64,000 nt of DNA from Salipaludibacillus sp. LMS25 (GTDB lineage: Bacteria; Bacillota; Bacilli; Bacillales; Salisediminibacteriaceae): NCBI RefSeq assembly GCF_024362805.1, contig NZ_CP093299.1:682001-746000 (forward strand), given 5' to 3'. The position numbers and the translations under genes are program-made. The notes under the pieces are model-generated. The model saw nothing but the letters and a program-made list of their open reading frames with translations. It did not search any database and was not told the DNA's origin. Positions 18,097 through 26,612 of this stretch are shown here, piece by piece (the first letter of the stretch is position 1; each line of letters begins with the position of its first letter).

Positions 18097-18744
18097 ATGC
18101 ATGTACGTGATATTATGGTGACGAAAGTGATTGTTGCCCCTCCTGAGATGTCTCTTTCAGAAGCTTTAAAATTAATGCTCTCCCATCGAATTCGTCATTT
18201 ACCTATCGTAGACAGCCATAATCATTTAGTTGGTATTATTTCAGATCGGGATTTAAGTGATGCTATCCCTTCCATTTTTGACAGCAAACCTAAAGAAGAT
18301 GTCATGTCTCTCCCCGTCTCAAAGGTGATGGTTAAAAATGTGATAACTGCCCTACCTGATGATTTCGTGGAGGAAGCAGCCCATATGATGACAGAGCAAC
18401 AAATTAGTTGCTTGCCCGTTGAAGAAAATGGGGATCTTATAGGGATTATTACGGAGACGGATTTATTAAATATATTAGTCAAATTAACGGGGGCTGATTT
18501 ACCTACCTCTCGCCTCGAAATTGATGTGCCAAATGAGACTGGTCAATTATCGGATGTAAGCGATGTCATTAAGCGGCATAAGATTAACATTCATAGTGTC
18601 CTCGTTTACCCATCATTTTCTAATCCTACTCGACAAACACTTGTTTTCCGTATTCAATGTATGGATATGAGAGGGTTACTATCTTCGCTAAAGGAAAAGC
18701 ATTACAAGATTGTTTGGCCTCAAGATATGGAGATGACACAATGA
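18097..18744 (+). CDS. acuB: AcuB, CBS-ACT domain protein
   Basis: 215 residues: two CBS modules (about 1-60 and 75-135; MHVRDIMVTKVIVAPPEM and ISCLPVEENGDLIGIITETD) followed by an ACT-like segment (about 140-210). CBS pairs bind adenine nucleotides, so a nucleotide-sensing role in acetate/acetoin metabolism is likely, but the exact activity is unknown. Start follows GGAAGGTGATG. Its stop overlaps the acuC start (ATGA), indicating translational coupling. Confidence 0.93.
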   Translation: MHVRDIMVTKVIVAPPEMSLSEALKLMLSHRIRHLPIVDSHNHLVGIISDRDLSDAIPSIFDSKPKEDVMSLPVSKVMVKNVITALPDDFVEEAAHMMTEQQISCLPVEENGDLIGIITETDLLNILVKLTGADLPTSRLEIDVPNETGQLSDVSDVIKRHKINIHSVLVYPSFSNPTRQTLVFRIQCMDMRGLLSSLKEKHYKIVWPQDMEMTQ

Positions 18745-19904
18745 CACAAGAAGCAGTATATGTTTTTTCTCATGAACAACTGCAATACAAATTTCATCAT
18801 GATCATCCTTTCAATCAACAACGGTTATCCATTACAACTGATTTATTGAAAGCCATTGATGCTCTTTCTGAAGAGCACATTTTTCCAGCAAGAAAAGCTA
18901 CATTAGAAGAGCTTTTGCTCATCCATGATGAGGATTACATTCAAGCTGTCATTGGTGCAGCAGAAGGACAAAGTCGTTCCTCTTACCGTACGACATACGG
19001 CATTGGAACAGATGATACACCCGTCTTCCCTCATATGCACGAGGCAGCTGCCTGGCTCGTAGGCGGTACCTTAACCGCTGTAGACTGTGTCATGTCCAAT
19101 GCCTATTCTCATGCACTGAATTTAGGCGGTGGGCTTCACCATGGCTTTAGAGGAAAAGCGTCGGGCTTTTGTATTTATAATGACAGTTCAATAGCCATTG
19201 AATATATTAGGCAAAAGTATGGTGCACGTGTTTTATATGTGGATACCGATGCTCACCATGGTGATGGGGTCCAATGGGCATTTTATAATGATCCTGACGT
19301 ATGTACACTCTCACTTCATGAAAGTGGGCGATTCCTTTTCCCTGGGACAGGACATGTGAATGAACGGGGACACGGTGATGGCTATGGTTATTCATTCAAT
19401 ATACCTTTTGAAGCGTTTACTGAAGATGCATCATGGCTTGCATCATATCAAAAAGCTATGAGAGAGGTGACCGCTTATTTTAAACCTGATATTATTTTGA
19501 CACAAAATGGGGCTGATGCTCATTATTATGATCCTTTAACCCACCTGTGCAGTACGATGACTATTTTTCATGAAATCCCTAAATTAGCCCATGAGCTGGC
19601 ACACGAATTTTGCGATGGCCGCTGGGTCGCCGTCGGGGGTGGGGGATATGATATTTGGCGAGTCGTTCCCAGAGCCTGGTCATCACTTTGGCTTGAAATG
19701 TCAAACCAACAGCATAAAATGACGCAATGTATTCCAGACACATGGATTAACCGCTGGGAAAAAGAAGCGCCTGTTTCCTTACCTACCTCATGGACAGACC
19801 CTGAAGGCATTTATCCTCATATTCCCCGGCAAGCAGATATAGAAACGAAAAATAGACGTTCATTAATAAAAGCGTTAAAACCTATCCTAGACATAAGCAA
19901 TTAA
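18741..19904 (+). CDS. acuC: Acetoin utilisation deacetylase AcuC
   Basis: Class I/II HDAC-like zinc deacetylase that removes acetyl groups placed by AcuA on acetyl-CoA synthetase. The ATG at 18741 overlaps the acuB stop and gives 387 residues, exactly the B. subtilis length; the open frame further upstream is inside acuB. Active-site signatures: NLGGGLHHGFR, the DTDAHHGDGVQ zinc/charge-relay loop, LHESGRFLFPGTG and LTQNGADAH. Last gene of the operon, followed by a terminator. Confidence 0.96.
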   Translation: MTQEAVYVFSHEQLQYKFHHDHPFNQQRLSITTDLLKAIDALSEEHIFPARKATLEELLLIHDEDYIQAVIGAAEGQSRSSYRTTYGIGTDDTPVFPHMHEAAAWLVGGTLTAVDCVMSNAYSHALNLGGGLHHGFRGKASGFCIYNDSSIAIEYIRQKYGARVLYVDTDAHHGDGVQWAFYNDPDVCTLSLHESGRFLFPGTGHVNERGHGDGYGYSFNIPFEAFTEDASWLASYQKAMREVTAYFKPDIILTQNGADAHYYDPLTHLCSTMTIFHEIPKLAHELAHEFCDGRWVAVGGGGYDIWRVVPRAWSSLWLEMSNQQHKMTQCIPDTWINRWEKEAPVSLPTSWTDPEGIYPHIPRQADIETKNRRSLIKALKPILDISN

Positions 19905-19940
19905 ATAGCGTCCTTCACTTTCTATTACTTAAAAGAGAAA

Positions 19941-19970
19941 GAAGCGGCCACGAAATTAGTGCCGCTTTTT
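19941..19970 (+). terminator. Terminator of acuABC
   Basis: GAAGCGGC (19941-19948) pairs with GCCGCTTT (19961-19968) and is followed by T residues. Confidence 0.88.
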
Positions 19971-20197
19971 CACACTTTTAGTCACTCGAACGAATGCCAT
20001 AATTCAAAATAAGATGTCAAAATCCGACTACTGAATGTGGCCTTCACTTCAGACTGCGCTTTATCCTCCGGGAGTCGCCGTCATACGTTTCAGCCACTTT
20101 TATTATCCGTATATTAAATAAAAATCAATAGATATTATTCGTTTTATTGCTCATGAAACGTCATGTGAAATTGATTCACACATAACAAACATTGTAC

Positions 20198-20905
20198 TTA
20201 TAATTTCATTTTCAGCATATGACTGACGATTTCAGCTGACGTATGAGCAGCTTCTGCCATAAAAGCTTGAAAATCCCCACTGGCTTTTCCATCGGCTTTG
20301 TCAGAAATAGAGCGTATAATGACGAAAGGGATGTGGTTAAAATCAGCCACATGAGCAACTGCTGCCCCTTCCATTTCAACGCAATCTGCTGTAAACATCT
20401 CACGCAACAATGTCACTTGAGAAGGGTCTGAGATAAATTGATCGCCACTGACGACCTTTCCTTTTATAACCGACTTCTCCGTTTTTTTTGCTAGCTCGTT
20501 TGCTGCTGAATAAGCGATGTTAAGTAAAGTCGGATCTGCCAAAAACACCGATGGGCCATCATACATTGGAATCACCCCTCTTGAAAACCCTAAAGCTGTG
20601 GCTTCTATATCGTGTTGCTGACACGATTGAGAAATAAGAATGTCACCAACATTTAGCTCGGGATTTACTGCTCCTGCCACCCCTGTAAAAATGAGCTTGT
20701 CTACCTTATAAACATCAATCAGCGTCTGACTGACCATGGCGGCATTCACTTTTCCTACTCCGCATTTCACAACGATCGTTTCATGACCATGCCATCGTCC
20801 CTTATAAAATGTGTGTTTACCATGAGAAATACTTTCAAAATCAACCATCCTTTTTTGAAAGTATAAAACCTCTTCATCCATTGCCCCAATAATCCCGATT
20901 GCCAT
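20198..20905 (-). CDS. mtnN: 5'-methylthioadenosine/S-adenosylhomocysteine nucleosidase
   Basis: Cleaves adenine from MTA and SAH, feeding methionine salvage and the activated methyl cycle and removing SAH inhibition. 235 residues. Family marks: IGAMDEEV with the catalytic Glu near residue 11, FTGVAGAV, the substrate loop VEMEGAAVAHV and the catalytic-Asp region RSISDKADGKA. Start ATG 20905 follows AGGAGTGA. Single gene, divergent from the small ORFs at 20978 and 21226. Confidence 0.95.
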   Translation of the reverse strand: MAIGIIGAMDEEVLYFQKRMVDFESISHGKHTFYKGRWHGHETIVVKCGVGKVNAAMVSQTLIDVYKVDKLIFTGVAGAVNPELNVGDILISQSCQQHDIEATALGFSRGVIPMYDGPSVFLADPTLLNIAYSAANELAKKTEKSVIKGKVVSGDQFISDPSQVTLLREMFTADCVEMEGAAVAHVADFNHIPFVIIRSISDKADGKASGDFQAFMAEAAHTSAEIVSHMLKMKL

Positions 20906-20977
20906 GATACTATCACTCCTAATATATAAACATTCACTTTCACTCTATTATCTTATTATATAAATAAAGGGGTGGGG

Positions 20978-21109
20978 ATGCTATTGAATTATCCGACCTC
21001 TCACCGTACGTCAGTCTATCTAACAATATTAATAATTTGCTGTTTTTTGGCATGTCATTATTTCCTAATTATGATAGGATTAACATATGTCTTTAATGGG
21101 GTTGAATGA
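20978..21109 (+). CDS. Possible 43-residue membrane microprotein
   Basis: A short frame from ATG 20978, behind AAAGGGGTGGGG, encodes a 43-residue peptide: a short polar start, then one hydrophobic span (LTILIICCFLACHYFLIMIGL). It is divergent from mtnN and precedes another small membrane ORF. No family recognised. Only the ribosome site and hydrophobic pattern support it. Confidence 0.4.
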   Translation: MLLNYPTSHRTSVYLTILIICCFLACHYFLIMIGLTYVFNGVE

Positions 21110-21225
21110 GATCACGTTTTTTTTTGGGGAATAGGGTCAGAAAAATGTGGATTTACAACGCGAAGCCTTATTTTCTTAATAATAACTTCTAAGAAACATG
21201 AAGGTCTCAAAGGAGGTTTTTAATT

Positions 21226-21522
21226 ATGAGTGTTCGAAATGGTATCATTCTAGCCTTAGCTATTATAGTGAATGTCGTCACGTATCTAACATTATATACT
21301 TTCCATCTTTATTATTTTGCTCCAATTATTTTGTCTATTTTAATATTAATATTTCTATGTAAAAATAACATGCTTAGATTGGTGATTTTTCTCTTTAGTC
21401 TACCAGTCATTGTATTAGGGTTAGGGGTATTATTTATACTATTTTTTTTATTTTTAGGAGCCTTAGACTCTCGAAAACAAACTGAAGAGTTAATGAGTTC
21501 AGTAATGGTCTTGTGTATTTAG
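21226..21522 (+). CDS. Small hydrophobic protein of unknown function (98 aa)
   Basis: Strong ribosome site AAAGGAGG, ATG 21226, then 98 residues with three predicted membrane spans (about 7-28, 30-45 and 50-78) and a short polar tail. Not recognised. It may be a small accessory membrane protein. There is no clear terminator or partner; motS ends 178 bases further on in the opposite direction. AT-rich, like the neighbouring small ORF. Confidence 0.6.
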   Translation: MSVRNGIILALAIIVNVVTYLTLYTFHLYYFAPIILSILILIFLCKNNMLRLVIFLFSLPVIVLGLGVLFILFFLFLGALDSRKQTEELMSSVMVLCI

Positions 21523-21699
21523 AAGTGCTTACCGTACATAGTCGCACTCGGGACTTTCACCCGTTTGAATTGCCCATGCTGGCCGAATGAATGGCATAAA
21601 CTGGCAAAAAAGCAAAAAATACCACATTCATCATCTCTACGGATGGTGTCCATGGTATTTTACGCTAAGGACTTTTAATACAGCCACTTAATTTCATCA

Positions 21700-22473
21700 T
21701 TAATGTAAATCATTATCACTGTAAGTAGGATCTGAAATGACAATGACCACACGTCTATTTTGCTGAAGGTTATCCGGCGTTGTGTTCGGAGCCACTGGTC
21801 GCGTATCACCGTAGCCTATCGCTAAGAAGCGCCCAGCATCTAGATTAGATTCGTCAATTAAAAATCGGATAACACTGCTGGCACGGGCCCCGGAAAGTTC
21901 CCAGTTAGAGGGGAATTGTGCCGTACTGATAGGTCTGCTATCTGTATGCCCTTCTACTTTAACCATATTCGGGATTTCATTTAAGAGAGCACCTACCTTG
22001 CCAAGGAAAGGCTCAGCCTCTGAGATAATATCGGCACGGGCTGTTTCAAAGAGAGCTTGTTCCTGTAACACGAGAACAACGCCTCTGTCATCTCTTGATA
22101 CCGTGATTTCTTCAGTTAGTTCATTTTCCTCCAGATATTCAACCACTTCTTCAAGAAGTCCATCAAGCTGTTCATTAATCTCTTCCTCGTCCATTTCTAA
22201 ATAAGTTTCAAATGGATCGGCTTCTTCTTCAAATGGATCGTCTTTAACTTCCCGATCTTCTGCCGGATTTTCAAAAGGCACGATAGATGGATAAAAGTCA
22301 AATACAGCTCTTTCTTGAAATGACTCAGCAATAGCCCTAAACTTTGTGGCGTCAACGACAGACATAGAGAATAACAAAATGAAGAAAACGAGAATGAGCG
22401 TCATCATATCTGAAAAGGTGACCATCCATTTCGGTGCCCCTTTGTCATCTTTATTCTGCCTCCGCCTATTCAT
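21700..22473 (-). CDS. motS: Flagellar stator protein MotS (MotB family)
   Basis: Ion-channel and peptidoglycan-anchoring subunit of the sodium-type MotPS stator. 257 residues: positively charged start, one membrane span carrying the ion-binding Asp (Asp22 in TFSDMMTLILVFFILLFS), an acidic linker rich in Glu/Asp (about 55-95) and a C-terminal OmpA-like domain (EGHTDSRP, WELSGARASSVIRFL). The start overlaps the motP stop by 8 bases, so it is translationally coupled. Locus ccpA-motP-motS matches B. subtilis. The acidic extracytoplasmic linker fits a saline/alkaline habitat (inference). Confidence 0.94.
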   Translation of the reverse strand: MNRRRQNKDDKGAPKWMVTFSDMMTLILVFFILLFSMSVVDATKFRAIAESFQERAVFDFYPSIVPFENPAEDREVKDDPFEEEADPFETYLEMDEEEINEQLDGLLEEVVEYLEENELTEEITVSRDDRGVVLVLQEQALFETARADIISEAEPFLGKVGALLNEIPNMVKVEGHTDSRPISTAQFPSNWELSGARASSVIRFLIDESNLDAGRFLAIGYGDTRPVAPNTTPDNLQQNRRVVIVISDPTYSDNDLH

Positions 22474-23278
22474 TCATATCCTTCTCCTCTGTCTCTTCGC
22501 CATTGCTACCTTTAACATGATTTGGAAGGAACGCACTTAACTTTTCCTCTAAAATCTTAGGATTTTGACCTGATTGAACACCGATAACACCTTCTACAAC
22601 AATTTGTTTAACGAACACTTCTTCTTCAGTGCTTAATGCAAGTTTATTAGCCATAGGTATAAAGACGAGATTCGCTAAAAGTGTTCCATAAAGTGTTGTT
22701 AAAAGGGCAACTGCCATATTAGGACCAAGCGTTGAAGGATCATTTAAGTTTTGGAGCATCAGCACAAGACCTACTAATGTTCCGATCATCCCCCATGCCG
22801 GGGCATACTCTCCTGCTTTTTCTAAAATGATTCGGCCTTTTCTATGTCTTTCTTCCATCGCTAATACTTCAGCCATCATAATATCTTTAATAATATCAGG
22901 TTCAATCCCATCAACAGCTAATAATACACCTTTCTCAATGAAAGGATCATCTACATCTTCAAGACCCGCTTCAAGGGCTAGAAGGCCTTCACGTCTAGCT
23001 TTAGCGGAAAGATCAACGAATGTGTTAATAAGCTCTTGCAAATTTTGATCTTTTGTTTGAAACGTTTCTTTTATGACTTTTGGGAGTAATTTAATCTCAG
23101 CAAAAGAAAAGTTTATCGAGATAGCGCCGAACATCCCGCCTAACACAATGAGGATTGAGGCAATCTGGATAAAGTCTGTCAGGGAGCCTGCACCTGACGC
23201 ATTTGTATAAATAGCTGCAAATACTGCTGTCAATCCGATAAATATGCCTATTGGTGTTAACAAATCAATTTTTTTCAT
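22466..23278 (-). CDS. motP: Flagellar stator protein MotP (MotA family)
   Basis: Four-span proton/sodium-channel subunit that with MotS drives flagellar rotation using Na+. ATG 23278 is chosen (270 residues; GGAGAGG just upstream). Membrane spans near 8-28, 33-52, about 150-170 and 180-205 and the cytosolic loop with KARREGLLALE and EVLAMEERHRKGR are typical. Expression probably includes read-through from ccpA past the stem-loop at 23342-23375. Confidence 0.94.
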   Translation of the reverse strand: MKKIDLLTPIGIFIGLTAVFAAIYTNASGAGSLTDFIQIASILIVLGGMFGAISINFSFAEIKLLPKVIKETFQTKDQNLQELINTFVDLSAKARREGLLALEAGLEDVDDPFIEKGVLLAVDGIEPDIIKDIMMAEVLAMEERHRKGRIILEKAGEYAPAWGMIGTLVGLVLMLQNLNDPSTLGPNMAVALLTTLYGTLLANLVFIPMANKLALSTEEEVFVKQIVVEGVIGVQSGQNPKILEEKLSAFLPNHVKGSNGEETEEKDMNE

Positions 23279-23341
23279 AATCCTCTCCCTAACCCTACAC
23301 ATTTCTCTTTTTTCTCTACAGAGAACTTTTTTTGTAACACA

Positions 23342-23375
23342 TTGGTTTCCGCCATCGTTTAATGACAGAAACCAA
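23342..23375 (-). terminator. Stem-loop between ccpA and motPS
   Basis: TTGGTTTC and GAAACCAA form an 8-bp stem in the 108-base gap after ccpA, without a T run directly behind it. In B. subtilis a stem-loop in the same gap limits motPS expression; a similar attenuating role here is inferred. Confidence 0.5.
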
Positions 23376-23385
23376 CAGTAAAACG

Positions 23386-24402
23386 TTATTCCCCTTTGGC
23401 AGTGAAGGATGTGGACTGGCGATACTCAACATGGTGTGGAAGAATGACCACGTTCTCCGACACGTCTTCTTTGTTCATGTATTTTGTAAGGAGTCTCATA
23501 GAGACAGCGCCAATATCATACATCGGTTGCACGACTGTTGATAAAGTCGGTCTTACCATCGTTGCCAAGCGAGTATTATCGAAGCCGATTATTTCGATAT
23601 CCTCAGGGACTTTAACACCCGCATCCTGAGCCCCATGTATCAGACCCAGTGCCATTTCATCTGTTGAAGCAAAAATGGCTGTTGGTCGCTCTTCTAGCTT
23701 GAGAAGTGATGCCATTGCTTCTAAACCGGAATCATACGTGTAATCACCAATTACTACGAGATCATCATCTAAGTGAAGTCCAGCATCCTGTACGGCATCT
23801 TTATAACCTGAGAATTTTAAATAGCCATTAACAGGATCTTCTAACGTCCCTGACAACATGGCTACTTTTTTGTGGCCAGCATCTGTCAAGGATTTCACAG
23901 CATCATAAGCTGCTTGCTTATAATCAATGTTAACAGAAGGAAATTCTTTCTTGTCGTCAATGGTAGCCGACAACACAATTGGGACAGGTGATTTTTTAAA
24001 CGTGTCTTCGTGCTCAGTTGTGATCTCCCCACCCATGAACACGATTCCATCAACTTGTTTTTCAAGCAGCGTATTAATGAGATGAATTTCTTTATCTTTA
24101 TTTTGATCAGAGTTACATAAAATAATATTGTATTTATACATTGTGGCAATGTCTTCAATACCTCTAGCAAGCTCTGCAAAAAATGTGCTCGAAATATCAG
24201 GGATGACGACGCCTACAGTCGTGGTACGTTTACTAGCTAACCCTCTGGCCACGGCGTTTGGACGATAGCCTAGACGTTCAATAGCCTCTAACACTTTTTT
24301 TCTCGTAGTTGGTTTGACGTTTGGATTCCCATTAACCACTCTTGATACGGTGGCCATAGACACTCCAGCTTCTCTTGCTACATCATAAATTGTAATATTC
24401 AT
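23386..24402 (-). CDS. ccpA: Catabolite control protein A
   Basis: LacI/GalR-family master regulator of carbon catabolite control; with HPr(Ser-P) it binds cre sites. ATG 24402 (338 residues) is chosen because GAGGAGG lies 9 bases before it and the product begins [18 protein letters not shown] at about 4-25 ([20 protein letters not shown]), hinge [20 protein letters not shown] (about 37-56), then a periplasmic-binding-type core. First gene of the ccpA-motP-motS unit. Confidence 0.97.
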   Translation of the reverse strand: MNITIYDVAREAGVSMATVSRVVNGNPNVKPTTRKKVLEAIERLGYRPNAVARGLASKRTTTVGVVIPDISSTFFAELARGIEDIATMYKYNIILCNSDQNKDKEIHLINTLLEKQVDGIVFMGGEITTEHEDTFKKSPVPIVLSATIDDKKEFPSVNIDYKQAAYDAVKSLTDAGHKKVAMLSGTLEDPVNGYLKFSGYKDAVQDAGLHLDDDLVVIGDYTYDSGLEAMASLLKLEERPTAIFASTDEMALGLIHGAQDAGVKVPEDIEIIGFDNTRLATMVRPTLSTVVQPMYDIGAVSMRLLTKYMNKEDVSENVVILPHHVEYRQSTSFTAKGE

Positions 24403-24933
24403 TACTCGCTTCCTCCTCAAAAACTCTTACATAATATGGCTTTCATACTTTCATAATGTACTGCTATAATACGACACTTTCAGGAGGGGCGCAAATTCTT
24501 TATTTATATCGACATTTTCTCCTAAAAATGAAGGGAAGTTAGAAAAAATCATACGAGATAAGGGATAATATAACCTGTTTTATCCCAATAAAAGTCATTA
24601 CTCTACAAATCCTCTTTATTTGTACCGTTTTTCTTTTCCAAAATAGTTCTTCATTACCGTATAACGGAACAGAATTCCTTTATTTTTTCGACATTTTGTT
24701 GTCTTTACCATGGGTTCGGGAATTTACGTAGATAATGATATGTTTACTCTTAAAGTCAAAAATAGCCGTGTCGCACCCATGAATCATGCCACCTATTGGC
24801 AAAAAGGTACATCATTTTCTACTGTTAGCGTGTCACAAATAACTGGAAGCTATTCCTTTTTCTCAAATTTCGTTAAGAAAACAGCCTATTAATAATTGAA
24901 CAAGCAAATGGTAAAACCCTTTTACTACACAAG
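24403..24933. other. ccpA upstream region, no gene seen
   Basis: About 530 bases of AT-rich sequence that must hold the ccpA promoter. I see no convincing sigma-A boxes, no well-supported frame and no recognisable cre site. Confidence 0.45.
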
Positions 24934-24964
24934 AAAAAGCCCCTATTGAAAGGGAGCTTTTTCT
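24934..24964 (-). terminator. Terminator of aroA
   Basis: AAAAAGCCCCT and AGGGAGCTTTTT arms (one mismatch) flank a 7-base loop, with A/T runs on both sides, so it can act in either direction. Confidence 0.85.
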
Positions 24965-24986
24965 TAAATCGATAACCTCTACATAA

Positions 24987-26084
24987 TTATTTAGATGGAG
25001 CAGCTTGTGCCTTTTTATACAAACCTGATTCTTCTAAATTTTTCATGAATTCATGGAATTGTGGAATATCCATTTGCTGTGCTGAATCAGAGAGAGCAAC
25101 AGCTGGATCTGGATGAACTTCTGTCATTACGCCATCTGCACCAACTGCAAGGGCCGCTTTAGCTGTAGGAAGAAGTAGATCCCGTCGTCCAGTTGAATGT
25201 GTCACATCTACGAATACAGGTAAGTGTGTTTCTTGCTTTAAAATCGGTACGGCTGAAATGTCTAGTGTATTACGTGTAGCCGTCTCATAAGTACGAATAC
25301 CACGCTCACATAACATAATATTGCCGTTTCCTTTTGAATGAATGTATTCAGCAGCATTAATAAACTCTTGAATGGTGGCTGACAAACCACGTTTTAATAA
25401 AATGGGTTTATCAACACTTCCGGCAGCTTTTAATAGCTCAAAGTTTTGCATATTTCTCGCGCCGATTTGAATGACATCAAGGTAATCAACAGCTTTCTCA
25501 ATGTCTTGTGGTGTCACAATTTCACTGATGACGGCCAAATCATGTTTATCTGCGATTTCTTTTAATATCTTAAGTCCCTCTTCACCTAAACCTTGGAAAT
25601 CATATGGTGACGTTCTTGGCTTGTAGGCACCTCCCCGAAGAAACTTAATACCCTCTTTTTTAAGCGCCTTAGCCACTTCATCTACTTGTTCAAAGCTTTC
25701 TACCGAACAAGGACCAGCAATTAAACGTTGCTCACCATTTCCAACCTTTTGACCGCGAATGGTCACGATCGTATCTTGTGGTTGTTTCTTACGCGAAACA
25801 AGTAATGCTTTACTATGATCGTCCTCTTGTAATTCCAGGCTAGCTTTAAAAATTTGTTTAAAAATATGTTGAAGGGTTGACGTTTCAAACGGCCCATTGT
25901 TCTTCTTTTCAATAATATCTAGCATTTTGCGCTCTCTAACAGGATCAAACCTATTAAGACCCTGCGCCCGCTTCACTCGTCCAATCTCTTGAGCTACTTT
26001 CGCTCGCTCATTAATTAGCTCAACCAATTGCTCATTAATACTATCCAATTGGTCTCTCAACTCTTCTAATTGTTCATTTCCCAT
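24987..26084 (-). CDS. aroA: Bifunctional chorismate mutase / DAHP synthase
   Basis: First step of the shikimate pathway (PEP + erythrose-4-P to DAHP) with an N-terminal AroQ chorismate mutase that provides feedback regulation by prephenate/chorismate. 365 residues from ATG 26084. Mutase about 1-88 ([30 protein letters not shown], seen in pieces); DAHP synthase about 110-355 with [24 protein letters not shown] and [14 protein letters not shown]. It lies between ccpA and the FtsA-like gene, near ytxJ as in B. subtilis. Confidence 0.97.
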   Translation of the reverse strand: MGNEQLEELRDQLDSINEQLVELINERAKVAQEIGRVKRAQGLNRFDPVRERKMLDIIEKKNNGPFETSTLQHIFKQIFKASLELQEDDHSKALLVSRKKQPQDTIVTIRGQKVGNGEQRLIAGPCSVESFEQVDEVAKALKKEGIKFLRGGAYKPRTSPYDFQGLGEEGLKILKEIADKHDLAVISEIVTPQDIEKAVDYLDVIQIGARNMQNFELLKAAGSVDKPILLKRGLSATIQEFINAAEYIHSKGNGNIMLCERGIRTYETATRNTLDISAVPILKQETHLPVFVDVTHSTGRRDLLLPTAKAALAVGADGVMTEVHPDPAVALSDSAQQMDIPQFHEFMKNLEESGLYKKAQAAPSK

Positions 26085-26612
26085 CAAAAATACCCCTCTC
26101 TTAACAGCAAAGTCTCATTAGACTTTTCATTTAGCCACTATTATAAACGATATTTTTGAGAATGTCACCATTTTTCTTTAATTCTTAAACGCTTTTAAGT
26201 GTTAAAGCAGTCGTGTATTTAAATAAATGTTGCTGTATCAACCATTACACAATTTCATGTATAATTAAAAATAACACAATTAGAGCCATTAAAACAGTTA
26301 ATTTATTTGTGATAGTCTCTTCTAAGTCGTGCTTTAAGTAGAAGAGTAACGATTACTTAAAAACCACTCTAATGATGATAAATCGAGATCGCTTCACTGA
26401 AATAGCTAACTTAGCTTCATTTCCTTTTTTAGTATTGAGCGTAAAATACTCATTTATTAATTAGCAATAAGCCGCTATTGTTAAGAAGAAGCTTAACGAT
26501 CCGTTATCTTTATTTGGCTTAGTGCAATCACTTTTTAATAATGTAAGCTATTGGTTTAGCAATTAGTATTTTTAATTAATAGAGCAAATCATAACTACGA
26601 GGTGAATTGTAT
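26085..26612. other. AT-rich intergenic region between aroA and the FtsA-like gene
   Basis: Divergent spacer of about 530 bases that must hold promoters for both genes. Several short inverted repeats occur, but nothing strong enough to name. Confidence 0.4.

Noticed and set aside
24710..24892. 60-residue plus-strand frame upstream of ccpA
   Set aside because: No ribosome site and no protein-like pattern.
26190..26203. cre-like AAACGCTTTTAAG upstream of aroA
   Set aside because: Only the central CG and a few bases match; left out.
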